Of a DNA stretch of 64,000 nt, positions 1 to 9,137 are shown piece by piece. This DNA is from Rahnella aquatilis CIP 78.65 = ATCC 33071 (GTDB taxonomy: Bacteria > Pseudomonadota > Gammaproteobacteria > Enterobacterales > Enterobacteriaceae): contig NC_016818.1 of assembly GCF_000241955.1 (NCBI RefSeq), positions 2,294,001 to 2,358,000 of the forward strand. The letters are read 5' to 3'. A program made the position numbers and the translations under genes. Below the pieces are notes generated by a model. It saw only the letters and a program-made list of their open reading frames with translations, made no database searches and was not told where the DNA came from. Each line of letters starts with the position of its first letter. Positions within the stretch are counted from its first letter, which is position 1.

Positions 1-3000
1 GTTCCACTCACGAAAAAGGTTCGCTGCTAAGTGGCGATAATGTTGCTGTTACGGCGGGCAATAATTTACTGGTGAAAGGTTCTTCGGTGGTCGGCGATGG
101 TGATGTGACGCTGAAGGCAGGGAGCAATGTCGATATTGTCGCGGCTACAAACACGGATTCAAGCTGGCGGCTGAGCGAGACCAAAAAAAGTGGCCTGATG
201 GGCACGGGTGGTCTTGGCGTGACGATTGGGTCATCACAGACACGCCATGAACTGAAAGAGCAGGGAACATCGCAAAGTCAGAGTGTGAGTACTGTGGGAA
301 GCACCGCTGGCAATCTGAGTATCACTGCGGGGAGTCAGGCGCATATTGGTGGCGCAGACCTTGTAGCGGCTAAGGATATGTCGATAACTGGCGACAGCGT
401 CGTTATTGATCCCGGACACGATAAACGCAGCAGTGATGAAAAATTTGAACAGAAATCAACGGGGCTTACGCTTGCACTTTCCGGTGCTGTTGCTGATGCG
501 GTGAATTCTGCTATTGCTGCCACACAGAGCGCGAAGCAGGAAAGTGATGGACGTCTGGCGGCGCTGCAGGCGACCAAAGCGGCACTTTCCGGTGCTCAGG
601 CCATGCTCGCTAAACAGCAGGCTAACGTCAGTGCAGACCCGAATAACGGCGTAGGTATCAGCATTTCGCTGACGTCGCAGCAGTCAAAATCATCGCAACA
701 TCAGCAAAGTGATACCGTCAATGGCTCCACGCTGAATGCGGGGGACAATTTATCGATTACTGCGACAGGCAAAGGTAACGACTCACACAGTGGTGATATT
801 GCTATTGGCGGCAGTCAGCTAAAAGCGGGTGGTAATACGTCTCTGAATGCCGCCCATGATATCTTGCTGACCGGCGCGGCAAATACCCAGGAAAGCACGG
901 GCAAAAATAGCAGCAACGGCGGCGGTGTTGGCCTGAGTTTCGGAGTAGGCAGCGGGAGTGCCGGACTGAGCATATTTGCCAGCGTTAATGGGGCAAAAGG
1001 CAATGATAAAGGTAATGGCACCCGTTGGTCAGAAACCACGCTCGACAGCGGTGGTAAAGTCACCCTCAACAGCGGACGTGATACCACCTTGTCAGGCGCG
1101 CAGGTGAACGGCAATAAAGTCGTGGTTGATGCTGGCCGCGACCTGACTATCACCAGTCTGCAGGACAGCGATGACTATAAATCGAAGCAAACCAGCTTCG
1201 GTGCAGGTGGCAGCTTTACCTTTGGTTCCATGAGTGGCTCAGGCTACATCAACCTCAGCCAGGATAAAATGAACAGCACCTACGAGAGTGTCGTAGAGCA
1301 AAGTGGCATTTATGCTGGGCAGGATGGGTTTGATATCCATGTGGGCGATCATACCCAACTGAACGGTGGTGTGATTGCCAGTCAGGGAACGGCGGACAAA
1401 AACCTGCTGGATACCGGTACGCTCGGTTTCAGTGATATCGGCAACGAAGCAGATTATAAGGTCAGCCACAGCGGCATCAGTCTGAGCGGTGGCAATGGTG
1501 CCAGCGTGATGAGCAACGCGATGTCGAACGTGGGTAACGTTCTGGCCGGGCTGAACGGTAAAGGCCATGCGGATGGCACCACCCAGTCGGCGGTGGCAGA
1601 CGGAACCATTATCGTTCGTGATACCGCCAATCAGCAGCAAAGCGTGGCCGATTTAAGCCGTGACACAGACCATGCAAATGGCAGTATCAGTCCGATTTTT
1701 GACAAAGAAAAAGAGCAGAAGCGCCTGCAGGCGAGCCAGCTGGTGGGTGAGATTGCGGGTCAGATGACCGATATCGTCAATACTTATGGCGATATCCAGG
1801 CGTTGAAGGATCTGGGCGGTGTGCCTGAAGGGATGTCTGCGAATGACAGAGAAAGTTATCTCAAAACTCTGCGAAACAGTGATGCTTATCAGGCCGAAAT
1901 TAGAAATTATGGTATTGGCAGCAATAACCAGATGGTGGTACAGGCACTCAGTGGCGTATTGCAGGGGATTGTCAGCGGCAACATCAGTGGAGCAATCGCA
2001 GGGGGAATAAGCCCGCTGATTGCCCGGGAAATCAAAAGTCACACGCTGAATGAAGACGGTACGACCAATGTCGCGGCTAATGCGATGGCCCATGCCGTCT
2101 GGGGCGCTGTAGCAGCGCAAATATCCGGAGGCAATGCAGCAGCGGGGGCTGCCGGCGCGTTCAGTGGTGAACTTGCCGCGCGTTATATAGCGGAATATTA
2201 TTACCATGCGACCACTCAGGCGGATATAGATAAACTTTCGCAGAGCGACCGGCAGGAAATCAGCTTACTGAGTACGCTGGCGGCGGGTGTTGCCGGAGCA
2301 ACAGCGGGCAATAACCTGTCTTCTGCGACGACAGGGGCGCAGGCGGGGAAGAATGCGGTTGAGAATAATACGCTTGGAGCGGTTATTCAGGGCGGGAAAC
2401 TGGCGATTCAAGGTTGCGCCGAAGTCACGGTATGTCGAAATGCGCTGGTTGAGAAAGGGATGGGAGCCCTGCTCGGTATAGGTGCAGCTAAAACAGTATT
2501 GGATAATCTCTCTTCAACTGAAAGGGATTATGTCTTTAGTGTGGCGATGTCGGGTAAGGCTGACCTGATAGAGAAACTGACGCCTGAACAACGGGCTGCC
2601 TATAATTATATGGTAGGTCAGGATCAGAAAGGACTCATCACCATTTTCCCGAAACCGGACATGGATCTGACGGGCGGCAAGCTGGTGAATCCGGCTCAGG
2701 ATGAGCAGAAAGGGACGGCGTTTGTTACGCCAGATCAAAGTGGTAGTCAGGGTGCCAGTAACACAGGTAACAACGCAGGTGTGCCTGATGTGGGTAGTAA
2801 TACCACGACTACGCCGATTGCAGAGCAGAATCCGGATGATTTGGCTTATACATCAGAGAAAAGTAAATATGTTCCTAGTCCCAAACATGCTGCTGGAGGT
2901 TGGGGAACTCCTATGGACTTAAGTGATTCGAAGGCTCAGGAAGTATTAAATAACTCCATTCAAGGTGGTAAGCAAAAATATGGTGTTAGTGATGGTAAAA

Positions 3001-3146
3001 TCTATGAATTTCAACCTGATAATGTTGGCGGATGGCATGGTTATCCAGTGCCTGGGACAGAAGCACCACCAAAAGTATTACGTGAGTTTCTTGCTAGAGG
3101 TGATATTAACAAAGCCGAATACAATAAAATGATTAAAGGTAAATAG
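1..3146 (+). CDS. cdiA: CdiA-type contact-dependent inhibition protein, C-terminal part (5' partial)
   Basis: The reading frame is already open at base 3 and has no start in the window, so this is the 3' part of a large exoprotein gene. The first ~550 residues are low-complexity Gly/Ser/Asn-rich beta-helix repeats of the hemagglutinin type (repeated [23 protein letters not shown]). Next comes a pretoxin segment ending in the VENN motif at 2358-2369. In CDI systems VENN separates the conserved delivery part from the variable toxin. About 258 residues follow it; the last ~95 have conserved-looking blocks ([26 protein letters not shown]) and a basic end, like small toxin tips found in CDI, MafB and Rhs proteins. 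I cannot assign the toxin family; a nuclease is only a guess. The tip is visibly more AT-rich than the repeats. cdiB and the secretion domain must lie to the left. Confidence 0.88.
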   Translation, partial: STHEKGSLLSGDNVAVTAGNNLLVKGSSVVGDGDVTLKAGSNVDIVAATNTDSSWRLSETKKSGLMGTGGLGVTIGSSQTRHELKEQGTSQSQSVSTVGSTAGNLSITAGSQAHIGGADLVAAKDMSITGDSVVIDPGHDKRSSDEKFEQKSTGLTLALSGAVADAVNSAIAATQSAKQESDGRLAALQATKAALSGAQAMLAKQQANVSADPNNGVGISISLTSQQSKSSQHQQSDTVNGSTLNAGDNLSITATGKGNDSHSGDIAIGGSQLKAGGNTSLNAAHDILLTGAANTQESTGKNSSNGGGVGLSFGVGSGSAGLSIFASVNGAKGNDKGNGTRWSETTLDSGGKVTLNSGRDTTLSGAQVNGNKVVVDAGRDLTITSLQDSDDYKSKQTSFGAGGSFTFGSMSGSGYINLSQDKMNSTYESVVEQSGIYAGQDGFDIHVGDHTQLNGGVIASQGTADKNLLDTGTLGFSDIGNEADYKVSHSGISLSGGNGASVMSNAMSNVGNVLAGLNGKGHADGTTQSAVADGTIIVRDTANQQQSVADLSRDTDHANGSISPIFDKEKEQKRLQASQLVGEIAGQMTDIVNTYGDIQALKDLGGVPEGMSANDRESYLKTLRNSDAYQAEIRNYGIGSNNQMVVQALSGVLQGIVSGNISGAIAGGISPLIAREIKSHTLNEDGTTNVAANAMAHAVWGAVAAQISGGNAAAGAAGAFSGELAARYIAEYYYHATTQADIDKLSQSDRQEISLLSTLAAGVAGATAGNNLSSATTGAQAGKNAVENNTLGAVIQGGKLAIQGCAEVTVCRNALVEKGMGALLGIGAAKTVLDNLSSTERDYVFSVAMSGKADLIEKLTPEQRAAYNYMVGQDQKGLITIFPKPDMDLTGGKLVNPAQDEQKGTAFVTPDQSGSQGASNTGNNAGVPDVGSNTTTTPIAEQNPDDLAYTSEKSKYVPSPKHAAGGWGTPMDLSDSKAQEVLNNSIQGGKQKYGVSDGKIYEFQPDNVGGWHGYPVPGTEAPPKVLREFLARGDINKAEYNKMIKGK

Positions 3147-3148
3147 TT

Positions 3149-3592
3149 ATGAATAAGCTGAATATCATTTTGCTTAATTCTGCTGAATCGAAAAAAGCAC
3201 AAGCTGTTGAAATATCGATAAAAAACAATGGCGTTTTGCATGCATTGTTTACCGGGATAGTCGATTTTCAAGCATTAATTGAGTGGTTAAAAGAAAATGA
3301 AGATGCAATTCGAAAAGCGGACTTTCCGATAGTTAATTTAACTCAAGACTCTTTAGCAAAAAAAGTCCATTGCTTTTATGAGAGTGTGGACGTTGATGAC
3401 GATGATCTCATTGATGCAATGTTTGATTATAGAACATCCCATTGCCTTAGATTTGCATGTCGTGGAGTGGATTTCCCTGAGATTTATATTGGGAAGTTAG
3501 GAAGTAAACATGAAATATCTTTATTTACAGACAATGAAACTTGGCGATATTTTTTTGATGTTGATGATTTTTTTGGCAAATTGAAATGCTGA
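3149..3592 (+). CDS. probable CDI immunity protein
   Basis: This 147-residue gene starts 2 bases after the cdiA stop, the usual position of cdiI. It has no signal peptide and no membrane segment, so it should be cytosolic and neutralise the toxin tip encoded just upstream. It is AT-rich and acidic, with a notable run around VDVDDDDLIDAMFD near residues 75-90, which fits binding to a basic toxin. I do not recognise the family. The immunity role is inferred from position, size and charge only. Confidence 0.7.
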   Translation: MNKLNIILLNSAESKKAQAVEISIKNNGVLHALFTGIVDFQALIEWLKENEDAIRKADFPIVNLTQDSLAKKVHCFYESVDVDDDDLIDAMFDYRTSHCLRFACRGVDFPEIYIGKLGSKHEISLFTDNETWRYFFDVDDFFGKLKC

Positions 3593-3598
3593 ATAAGT

Positions 3599-3623
3599 CC
3601 CGACTCTAGAGCCGGGATTTTAT
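3599..3623 (+). terminator. possible terminator after cdiA-cdiI
   Basis: CCCG-CTC pairs with GAG-CGGG across one mismatch and a very short loop, followed by ATTTTATT, 7 bases after the immunity gene stop. The stem is imperfect, so this is a weak call. Confidence 0.35.
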
Positions 3624-3668
3624 TCTATAGCCTCAGCTATGATGCTGATTCTGTAGTCCCTCCGCTTT

Positions 3669-3966
3669 TTAGCACCACCGCCAATGAGGATCTCCGGCCA
3701 GTTTTTGCCTCGCATAGATAACGGGTGGCATATCACCCAGTGAGCTATGCGGACGTTCTTCGTTATATTCTGCGCGCCAGTCTGTTAGCACACGGACTTT
3801 TGACAGTGTTCTGAACAGATACATATCGAGTATTTCTGTTCGTAGCGTTTTGTTAAATCGCTCAATAAATCCGTTCTGCATTGGCCTGCCTGGCTGAATA
3901 AAATCGAGTATCACGCCGTGCAACTCTGCCCATTCAGCTAAAGCAGCGGCTGTAAGTTCTGGCCCG
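3669..3966 (-). pseudogene. IS3-family transposase OrfB, C-terminal fragment
   Basis: The minus strand reads GPEL, LAEWAELHGV, then IQPGRPMQNGFIERFN and ERPHSSLGDMPP. This is the typical end of an IS3-family OrfB integrase, including the glutamate (FIERFN) of the DDE triad. Only about 100 residues remain. The frame is lost upstream near 3966, where an IS110-type element begins, so the first two catalytic aspartates are missing. It is a dead remnant, possibly cut by the IS110 insertion. Confidence 0.8.
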
Positions 3967-5501
3967 TGATACCTATTGAATGCATCTGGTTAGCGTTTAA
4001 GTCAGCCATTTTCTACAACTTGTAGTGTCTGTCACAAGTGGAGAAAATCAATGAACACTCCTGTTAGCAATGTCAGCATGTCGGGGACACTGATTGCCCT
4101 GGATATCTCTAAAAAACATCATGATGCAAAAATTCGGTACCCGGATGGACGAACGTCTTATCTGCGTATTGAAAACACACTGGAAGGGTTCAACCGACTG
4201 CTTGCTCTCACCGCTTCACCCCATGACAGTATTATCGCCGCCTTTGAACCTACCTCTGATTATCATCGCAACATCGCATGGTGATTACATCAGCAGGGAG
4301 TAAAGTGCCATCTTGTTTCATCTGTCAGATGTGCTCGGGCCCGCGAGATGCTGTTTAAAACCTGGGATAAAAATGATCGTAAAGATGCCAGTGTCATCAT
4401 GTATTTGCTGGAACAGGGTTTATCTTCGCCATTTTATGATCCTCTGGCGAATGGCGTTATCGATATACAGGAAATATCAAACACCTACCATCAGGTTACG
4501 CTGGCACGAACCCGCTGTCTGAACAGCCTGGTGAATCACTATCTGACCCTTTATTTTCCCGAGGCTGAACAATTTCTGCATATGTCCCGGGCAGAGTGGT
4601 TCTGTCAGTTTTTACTTCAGTTTCCCACACCGTCCTGTATCACATCACTGAACCGGGATTTGTTTGTAAAACAGGCATGGGATGTTGTTGGCCGGAAGCA
4701 GTATAAACAGCAGTTTCTTGAGCACCTCTATGATATTTCAGCGAATTCCATTGCGTTACCGTTGTCGGATGGTTCTCTGGCAGTAACGACGTTCAAATTA
4801 CAGCTTCATCGATATGTCGAGCTTTCGGCTCAACGGTTGCAGCTTGAGAAACAGGCAGAAAATTATTTACAGGAACGGAGTGATTACCAACATTTACGTA
4901 CAATCCCGGGTATTGGCGCAGTCATTGCCCTGATGATAATTGCTGAAAGTGGTGATTTGACACGTTTCGCGCATTACCGACAGTATCTCAGCTTCTGCGG
5001 TTTTAACCTTTCCGCCAGCCAGAGCGGGCAAAAACACAGTGGTTACCGATTGTCAAAACGTGGAAACGCACGGTTAAGATATGCATTCTGGCTTGCCGCC
5101 ACCGTAGCCGTAAGAACGAGAGAAAACAGCTTCCGGTACAAATATGAACGTTATATCCGGGAAAATGGAGATAAACCCGATCAGAAAAGAAAAGCCATGA
5201 CGGCAGTGGCAACAAAAGTCGCCAGAGTAGCGCATGCGATTGTAAAACAGGATATTGATTATAAAGGGTATTATGAAATAAGCCATGGGACGTGATTCAA
5301 TGGGCCGTAAGGCGCATCGCGACCATTAGATAATGCTCAACGTCCATGGCTTCCCAAAATGCTGTGTTAAGTCCTGTCGGGCCATCCGGACCCTTGTATA
5401 TCATGGTAAGCATGTTTATAAGCCAAAAGGAAATGAGCAATATCGGATATAAAATAAACCATCACCTTCTTATCAGATGGCGGGAGCCCTTTGCGTAAAA
5501 A
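3967..5501 (+). mobile_element. IS110-family insertion sequence, boundaries approximate
   Basis: The element is bounded on the left by the broken IS3 gene (homology lost near 3966) and on the right by the point where cdiA-like coding resumes (about 5502). It carries one transposase gene, about 85 bases of non-coding sequence on the left and about 205 on the right. IS110 elements lack long terminal inverted repeats, so ends cannot be fixed by eye. They encode a bridge RNA in a non-coding end. The longer right flank, and a stem (ACTTGT/ACAAGT) at 4018-4039 on the left, are the places to look. Confidence 0.6.
4051..5295 (+). pseudogene. IS110-family transposase, interrupted by one in-frame TGA
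   Basis: Two open stretches, 4051-4281 and 4285-5295, lie in the same frame and are separated only by a TGA at 4282-4284. Read through, they give a protein of about 414 residues. The N-terminal DEDD (RuvC-like) domain starts with IALDISKKHHDAK (first catalytic Asp). The C-terminal Transposase_20 domain has IPGIGAVIALMI and SQSGQKHSGYRLSKRGNARLR, which includes the region of the catalytic serine in this family. The stop follows IAW, about residue 78, inside the DEDD domain, so the product should be truncated unless the stop is read through. Otherwise the gene looks undamaged, which suggests a recent lesion. Confidence 0.85.
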
Positions 5502-6617
5502 CAGTTGACTCAGACGGTAGTCCGTGATACCAGCCGGCAAGCGCAGGATGTGGGTACGCTGAGCCGAAATACCGACGATGCCAATGGTCATATCGACAAG
5601 ATTTTTGATAAGGACAAAATTCAGACCGATCAGCAGGTGACACAACTGGCTGAGCAGGTCATGCAACAAACGGCAAGCAATGTTTTAAACCAGTTGTCGG
5701 TCAATGCGAAAGACGATGCCGCGAAAAAACTGTCATCAGATGCTGCTTATCAGGCGGCTGATGCAGGCCAGAGGAAAAGCATGGAAGATGCTGCTTTTCT
5801 GGCGGTGGATCAGAAATACGGCATTGGCAGTCCGTACTGGACCGCAGCAACGGCTATCAGCGGAGCGCTTGCCGGGCTCACCGGTGGTGATATGGGACAG
5901 GCGCTGGCGGGCTGGCCCCTTATCTGTCCCTGGCCGTGAAGGCGGCGACCACAGACGCCAAAGGCAACGTTAACGAAGTCGAAAATATCACCGGGCATGC
6001 GCTTGCCGGCGCAGTGGTCGCCTATCTGCAGGGCGGTTCTGTGTCGGGCGGTGCAGCGGGTGCCGCGACAGGCGAACTGGCTGCACAACTGATTGCGAAA
6101 GAGCTGTATCCGGGGGTAAAACCGGAAAACCTGACGAATGAGCAAAAAGCTAATGTCAGCGCACTGAGCACGCTGGCCGCCGGACTGGCAGGCGGCGTGG
6201 CGGGGAATTCTTTGCTTGCTACAGGGACGGGGGCGGTTGCTGGGAAAACGGCGGTGGAGAATAATGCAGTTGGCTGCTCAGCGCGTACCTGCCCAACTAG
6301 TCTCGGTGACGATATTATGCACGGTGGCGGCATGGGCGGCGGAACAACAGGTGGCGCGGCCGGTGCAGGAATTGGGGCGATTATTGCCGGGATGTTTGGT
6401 GATGATGAGAAGCATGACCAACCGAATGTTGGCAAGGATCTGACAGATGCCGATAAAGCCGAACTGGGTGGTACGGGTTCAGGAACACCGGGCGGCTGGG
6501 GGCCAGAGGATGAGGAAAATGCGCGGAATCAAGAATCTACTTAATCTATTGAATGACCCATCATTTAGGAAGGCGATCAATAAAGGGTTGACTCAGTATT
6601 TAGGAGAGAAGAAATGA
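5502..6617 (+). pseudogene. orphan cdiA C-terminal module, frameshifted and lacking a toxin core
   Basis: The sequence from about 5509 parallels the pretoxin part of the upstream cdiA (VVRDTSRQAQDVGTLSRNTD against [21 protein letters not shown]) but is clearly a different allele. An in-frame stop sits at 5496-5498, so the 5' part is missing. A -1 shift near 5909-5912 moves the frame from the 5505 frame to the 5936 frame, after which homology continues (LSLAVKAATTDAKGN) to a VENN motif at 6254-6265. After VENN only about 90 residues remain, ending at 6544 just after GGWGPEDEENARNQ, normally a linker before a toxin. Another frame (from 6525) runs on as GIKNLLNLLNDPSFRKAI to a TGA at 6615-6617 overlapping the next gene's ATG. 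This suggests that the toxin core was deleted. Confidence 0.75.
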
Positions 6618-7051
6618 AGTGTAATTATTTGATGGAAAAGGAAATGAAGGTTGCAGATTGGAGGGGGTTATCTCTTCCTGATGATTTGCAGTCATGGATT
6701 AATGGCGGTTTTTTAGAAGATAACGGCTGTGTTTTTTTACGCTCTCTATACAAAAATTACCAAGGGTTAGATAATTTCCCTGATAGGACAGGGGTTGAAT
6801 GTTTTGTAAACTCTTTTCATATTGATGATTATGTATCCGAACGGTATCTGGATTACTCATTTTTATTTTGTGAGCAAATATTAGCTTGCTGGAAAAAATA
6901 CAATCAGTCCCAGAAATTAAATGTGATTATTTCTCATGATGAATTTGGTGCAGTGGTTAAGTTTCATGTGAAGCGTCAGAACGAAAATTGGTTAAGTAGT
7001 AATCTTGAAGGATATAAGGAAGCAGTTTTAGAAACCAGTGAACCTATTTAA
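6614..7051 (+). CDS. probable CDI immunity protein (orphan)
   Basis: This 145-residue cytosolic protein has no signal peptide. Its ATG overlaps the TGA of the preceding broken toxin module, the arrangement typical of toxin and immunity genes. An alternative start at 6629 (MEKEMKV) is possible. It is AT-rich like other immunity genes and shows no recognised motif. It is intact although its partner toxin appears deleted, so it may be a retained antidote against neighbours carrying that toxin. The function is inferred from context only. Confidence 0.6.
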   Translation: MKCNYLMEKEMKVADWRGLSLPDDLQSWINGGFLEDNGCVFLRSLYKNYQGLDNFPDRTGVECFVNSFHIDDYVSERYLDYSFLFCEQILACWKKYNQSQKLNVIISHDEFGAVVKFHVKRQNENWLSSNLEGYKEAVLETSEPI

Positions 7052-7232
7052 CGTTAAAAACGTCCTAGCCCTCGCGCCGGGAACGTTATTTTTACCGGTC
7101 AGACTCTCCGTGCTGCCTTCATCCCATTGCTCTTGTTCGTGATCTTTGGCGGTGGTCTGGAAATGCTTCAGCAACCGGACAGGAAATCTTTTGTGGCCAC
7201 CGCCAGTTGGCCATGCCCCGACACCCTAGCGT

Positions 7233-7263
7233 TAAAATAAAAAACCCCCGGCGCTGGCCGGGG
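7233..7263 (-). terminator. minus-strand terminator
   Basis: CCCCGGC (7246-7252) pairs with GCCGGGG (7257-7263). On the minus strand the hairpin is followed by a T-rich tract (A-rich at 7233-7244 on the plus strand). It lies just after the stop of a truncated minus-strand gene at 7276. Confidence 0.75.
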
Positions 7264-7275
7264 ATGAGGGTGTGA

Positions 7276-7361
7276 TTACTCGGCAAACATCAGGCCGCCG
7301 GGGTAATGCTTCATCCATTTCGCTGCCGTGTCCGTGTCAAAGGCTTCGCAAAAGCTCAGTT
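7276..7361 (-). pseudogene. C-terminal tail of an unidentified gene
   Basis: The minus strand reads FCEAFDTDTAAKWMKHYPGG then LMFAE and a stop at 7276-7278, with an in-frame TGA only a few codons upstream of the tail. About 28 codons remain, with no start. A good terminator follows directly, which shows that this was once the end of a real gene. I do not recognise the family. Confidence 0.45.
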
Positions 7362-7489
7362 TTATTTTTCAGTCTGTAAAAGCATCTGTAGGTGACTCAC
7401 TGACGGGCAAAGACGATCTGTAAGCGCCCCACATATCAAAATAATCGGAAATTGTTAGCTATAAATATTTAAAATTCAGTTGGTGCTAA

Positions 7490-7624
7490 GAAACTGCTGG
7501 AGTTGTTCAAAATGTTGCGCAGTCTGGGGGCGATGAGTGCCTGAATCTAAATAAGTCTCTGGCGAGTGAAGCGCAGTGGGCTGGCAATGGGGTTAAAGAT
7601 CCTTTATATGATGCACCTAGTTAG
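7490..7624 (+). pseudogene. possible C-terminal tail of a lost polymorphic toxin
   Basis: An open stretch with no start codon reads VVQNVAQSGG, then LNKSLASEAQWAGNGVKDPL and YDAPS before a TAG. The composition and the SLASE..W...G..DP...AP pattern recall the ends of CDI or Rhs toxin tips, and the position downstream of an orphan cdiA module fits. This is pattern memory, not a demonstrated homology. Confidence 0.35.
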
Positions 7625-7780
7625 CAGCAGAATGTGCTTACAAGGACGTAAAATTTTCCCTCATACACGTCATGGCCTCACAGGGAATCGTAAGAAAAGA
7701 TTTTGCAGAGAAAAGCGCTTCCCCAGAATGAAGGGTAAATATCTGCTCTGATTGAAAAGGGAAAGCGCTTGGGAAGAGGG

Positions 7781-7816
7781 AAAACAGCTGGATAATGCCA
7801 CTTAACCAGCTGTTTT
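7781..7816. terminator. terminator after yeaH (bidirectional)
   Basis: AAAACAGCTGG (7781-7791) pairs perfectly with CCAGCTGTTTT (7806-7816) across a 14-base loop. It lies 13 bases past the yeaH stop codon, so it probably ends the yeaG-yeaH transcript. Confidence 0.75.
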
Positions 7817-7828
7817 AAAGGCTAAACA

Positions 7829-9103
7829 TCAGCGGTCTTGAACTTGCTTATGAAACAGTTCCCTGAATACCGGATAAATATCTTCCTGTTCACGGATATG
7901 CTGCATGGCGAAATTATCGAATTTCTCCTGTAGCACTTCGTATTCACGCCACAGCGTCTGGTGGGCGCGGCGGGTGATTTCGATATAGCTGTAATAACGC
8001 ACCATCGGCAGGATCTTCTGTGCCAGAAGCTGGTGGCAGAGCGGGGAGTCGTCAGCCCAGTTATCGCCATCGGAGGCCTGCGCGGCATAAATATTCCACT
8101 GTGCCGGGTCGTAGCGTTCCTGAATGACTTCATCCATCAGTTTCAGGGCACTCGACACGATGGTGCCGCCGGTCTCCTGCGAGTAGAAGAACTCCTGTTC
8201 ATCCACTTCTTTAGCTTGTGTATGGTGACGGATATAGACCACGTCAACGTTCTTATACGTCCGGCTCAGGAACAGATAGAGCAGGATATAGAAACGCTTG
8301 GCCATGTCCTTGGTTGCCTGATCCATCGAACCGGAGACATCCATCAGACAGAACATCACCGCCTGGCTGGAAGGCTCGGGGCGACGTTCATAGTTTCGGT
8401 AGCGCAAATCAAAGGTATCGATAAACGGCGTTTTGGCGATTTTTGCCCGCAGCTCAGCAATCTCTTTGCGCAACCGTTCTTCTTCCAGTAATTGTGCCGG
8501 TTCGCTGTGCTCGACCTCGGTCAGCGTCGATTCCAGTTCACGCAGCTCCCGTTTTTTACCCGCGGTCATCGCCGTACGGCGGGCCAGCGAGTTTTGCAAA
8601 GAGCGCACCACACTGATATTAGCCGGTACGCCGTTAGACGTATAACCGGAGCGGTGGGTTTTAAATTCATTCAGCTGTTTATGCTGGTTTTTTCTCAGGT
8701 TAGGCAGCGCCAGATCTTCAAACAGCAGATCGAGATATTCGTCCTTTGAAATCTGGAATGAAAACTCATCTTCGCCTTCACCATCCTTGCTGGCATCGCC
8801 CTGACCACTGCCGCCGCCACCGCCCCCCTGCGGCCGTTCGATGCGGTCATTCTGTACAAAGTGGTCGTTGCCGGGATGAACACGGTGGCGCAAGCCACCG
8901 CGACCCTGATGAAACATGGGCTCGTTGATATCGGAATTGGGGATCGAAACTGATTCCCCGCTATCCACGTCGGTAACCGAACGCTTGTTGATGGCCTCGG
9001 CAATCGACTGTTTGATTTGCGACTTATAGCGGCGCAAAAAGCGCTGGCGGTTCACCGCGCTTTTATTCTTGCCATTCAGCCGACGGTCAATAAAATACGT
9101 CAT
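7829..9103 (-). CDS. yeaH: YeaH, UPF0229/DUF444 von Willebrand-like protein
   Basis: 424 residues, nearly the same length as E. coli YeaH, and almost collinear with it (start [34 protein letters not shown]). The start at 9103 is chosen because GGGGGA lies just upstream and the E. coli protein begins there; eight further upstream residues are open but not conserved. The C-terminal half holds a von Willebrand A-like fold with an intact MIDAS motif DVSGSMD. The N-terminal third is Gly-rich and probably disordered. It is encoded directly downstream of the YeaG kinase (34-base gap). In E. coli the two form one stress and nitrogen-starvation operon. The biochemical role is not established. Confidence 0.95.
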   Translation of the reverse strand: MTYFIDRRLNGKNKSAVNRQRFLRRYKSQIKQSIAEAINKRSVTDVDSGESVSIPNSDINEPMFHQGRGGLRHRVHPGNDHFVQNDRIERPQGGGGGGSGQGDASKDGEGEDEFSFQISKDEYLDLLFEDLALPNLRKNQHKQLNEFKTHRSGYTSNGVPANISVVRSLQNSLARRTAMTAGKKRELRELESTLTEVEHSEPAQLLEEERLRKEIAELRAKIAKTPFIDTFDLRYRNYERRPEPSSQAVMFCLMDVSGSMDQATKDMAKRFYILLYLFLSRTYKNVDVVYIRHHTQAKEVDEQEFFYSQETGGTIVSSALKLMDEVIQERYDPAQWNIYAAQASDGDNWADDSPLCHQLLAQKILPMVRYYSYIEITRRAHQTLWREYEVLQEKFDNFAMQHIREQEDIYPVFRELFHKQVQDR

Positions 9104-9137
9104 ATTTCCCCCAAACGACGTTGCCAACGATCTTCTG

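Larger units (their letters stand above)
7052..7828. other. gene-poor stretch with gene tails and hairpins
   Basis: No intact gene is visible. The minus strand is open for about 60 codons at 7060-7230 but has no start and no recognisable product. A minus-strand gene tail with its terminator (7233-7361) and a plus-strand tail (7490-7624) are listed separately. Two copies of AAAGCGCTT occur near 7712 and 7764 in inverted context. The stretch looks like debris left by repeated exchange of toxin modules. Confidence 0.6.

Noticed and set aside
5367..5669. 100-codon minus-strand frame across the IS110/cdiA junction
   Set aside because: It runs across the junction of two unrelated sequences, so it cannot be an ancestral gene. 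The right third is antisense to cdiA homology.
7566..7751. 61-codon plus-strand frame
   Set aside because: It has no ribosome site and no recognisable product, and overlaps a better-supported toxin-tail frame.
7712..7775. Inverted copies of AAAGCGCTT
   Set aside because: AGCGCT is itself a short palindrome; two copies in 60 bases are not enough to call a repeat or binding site.
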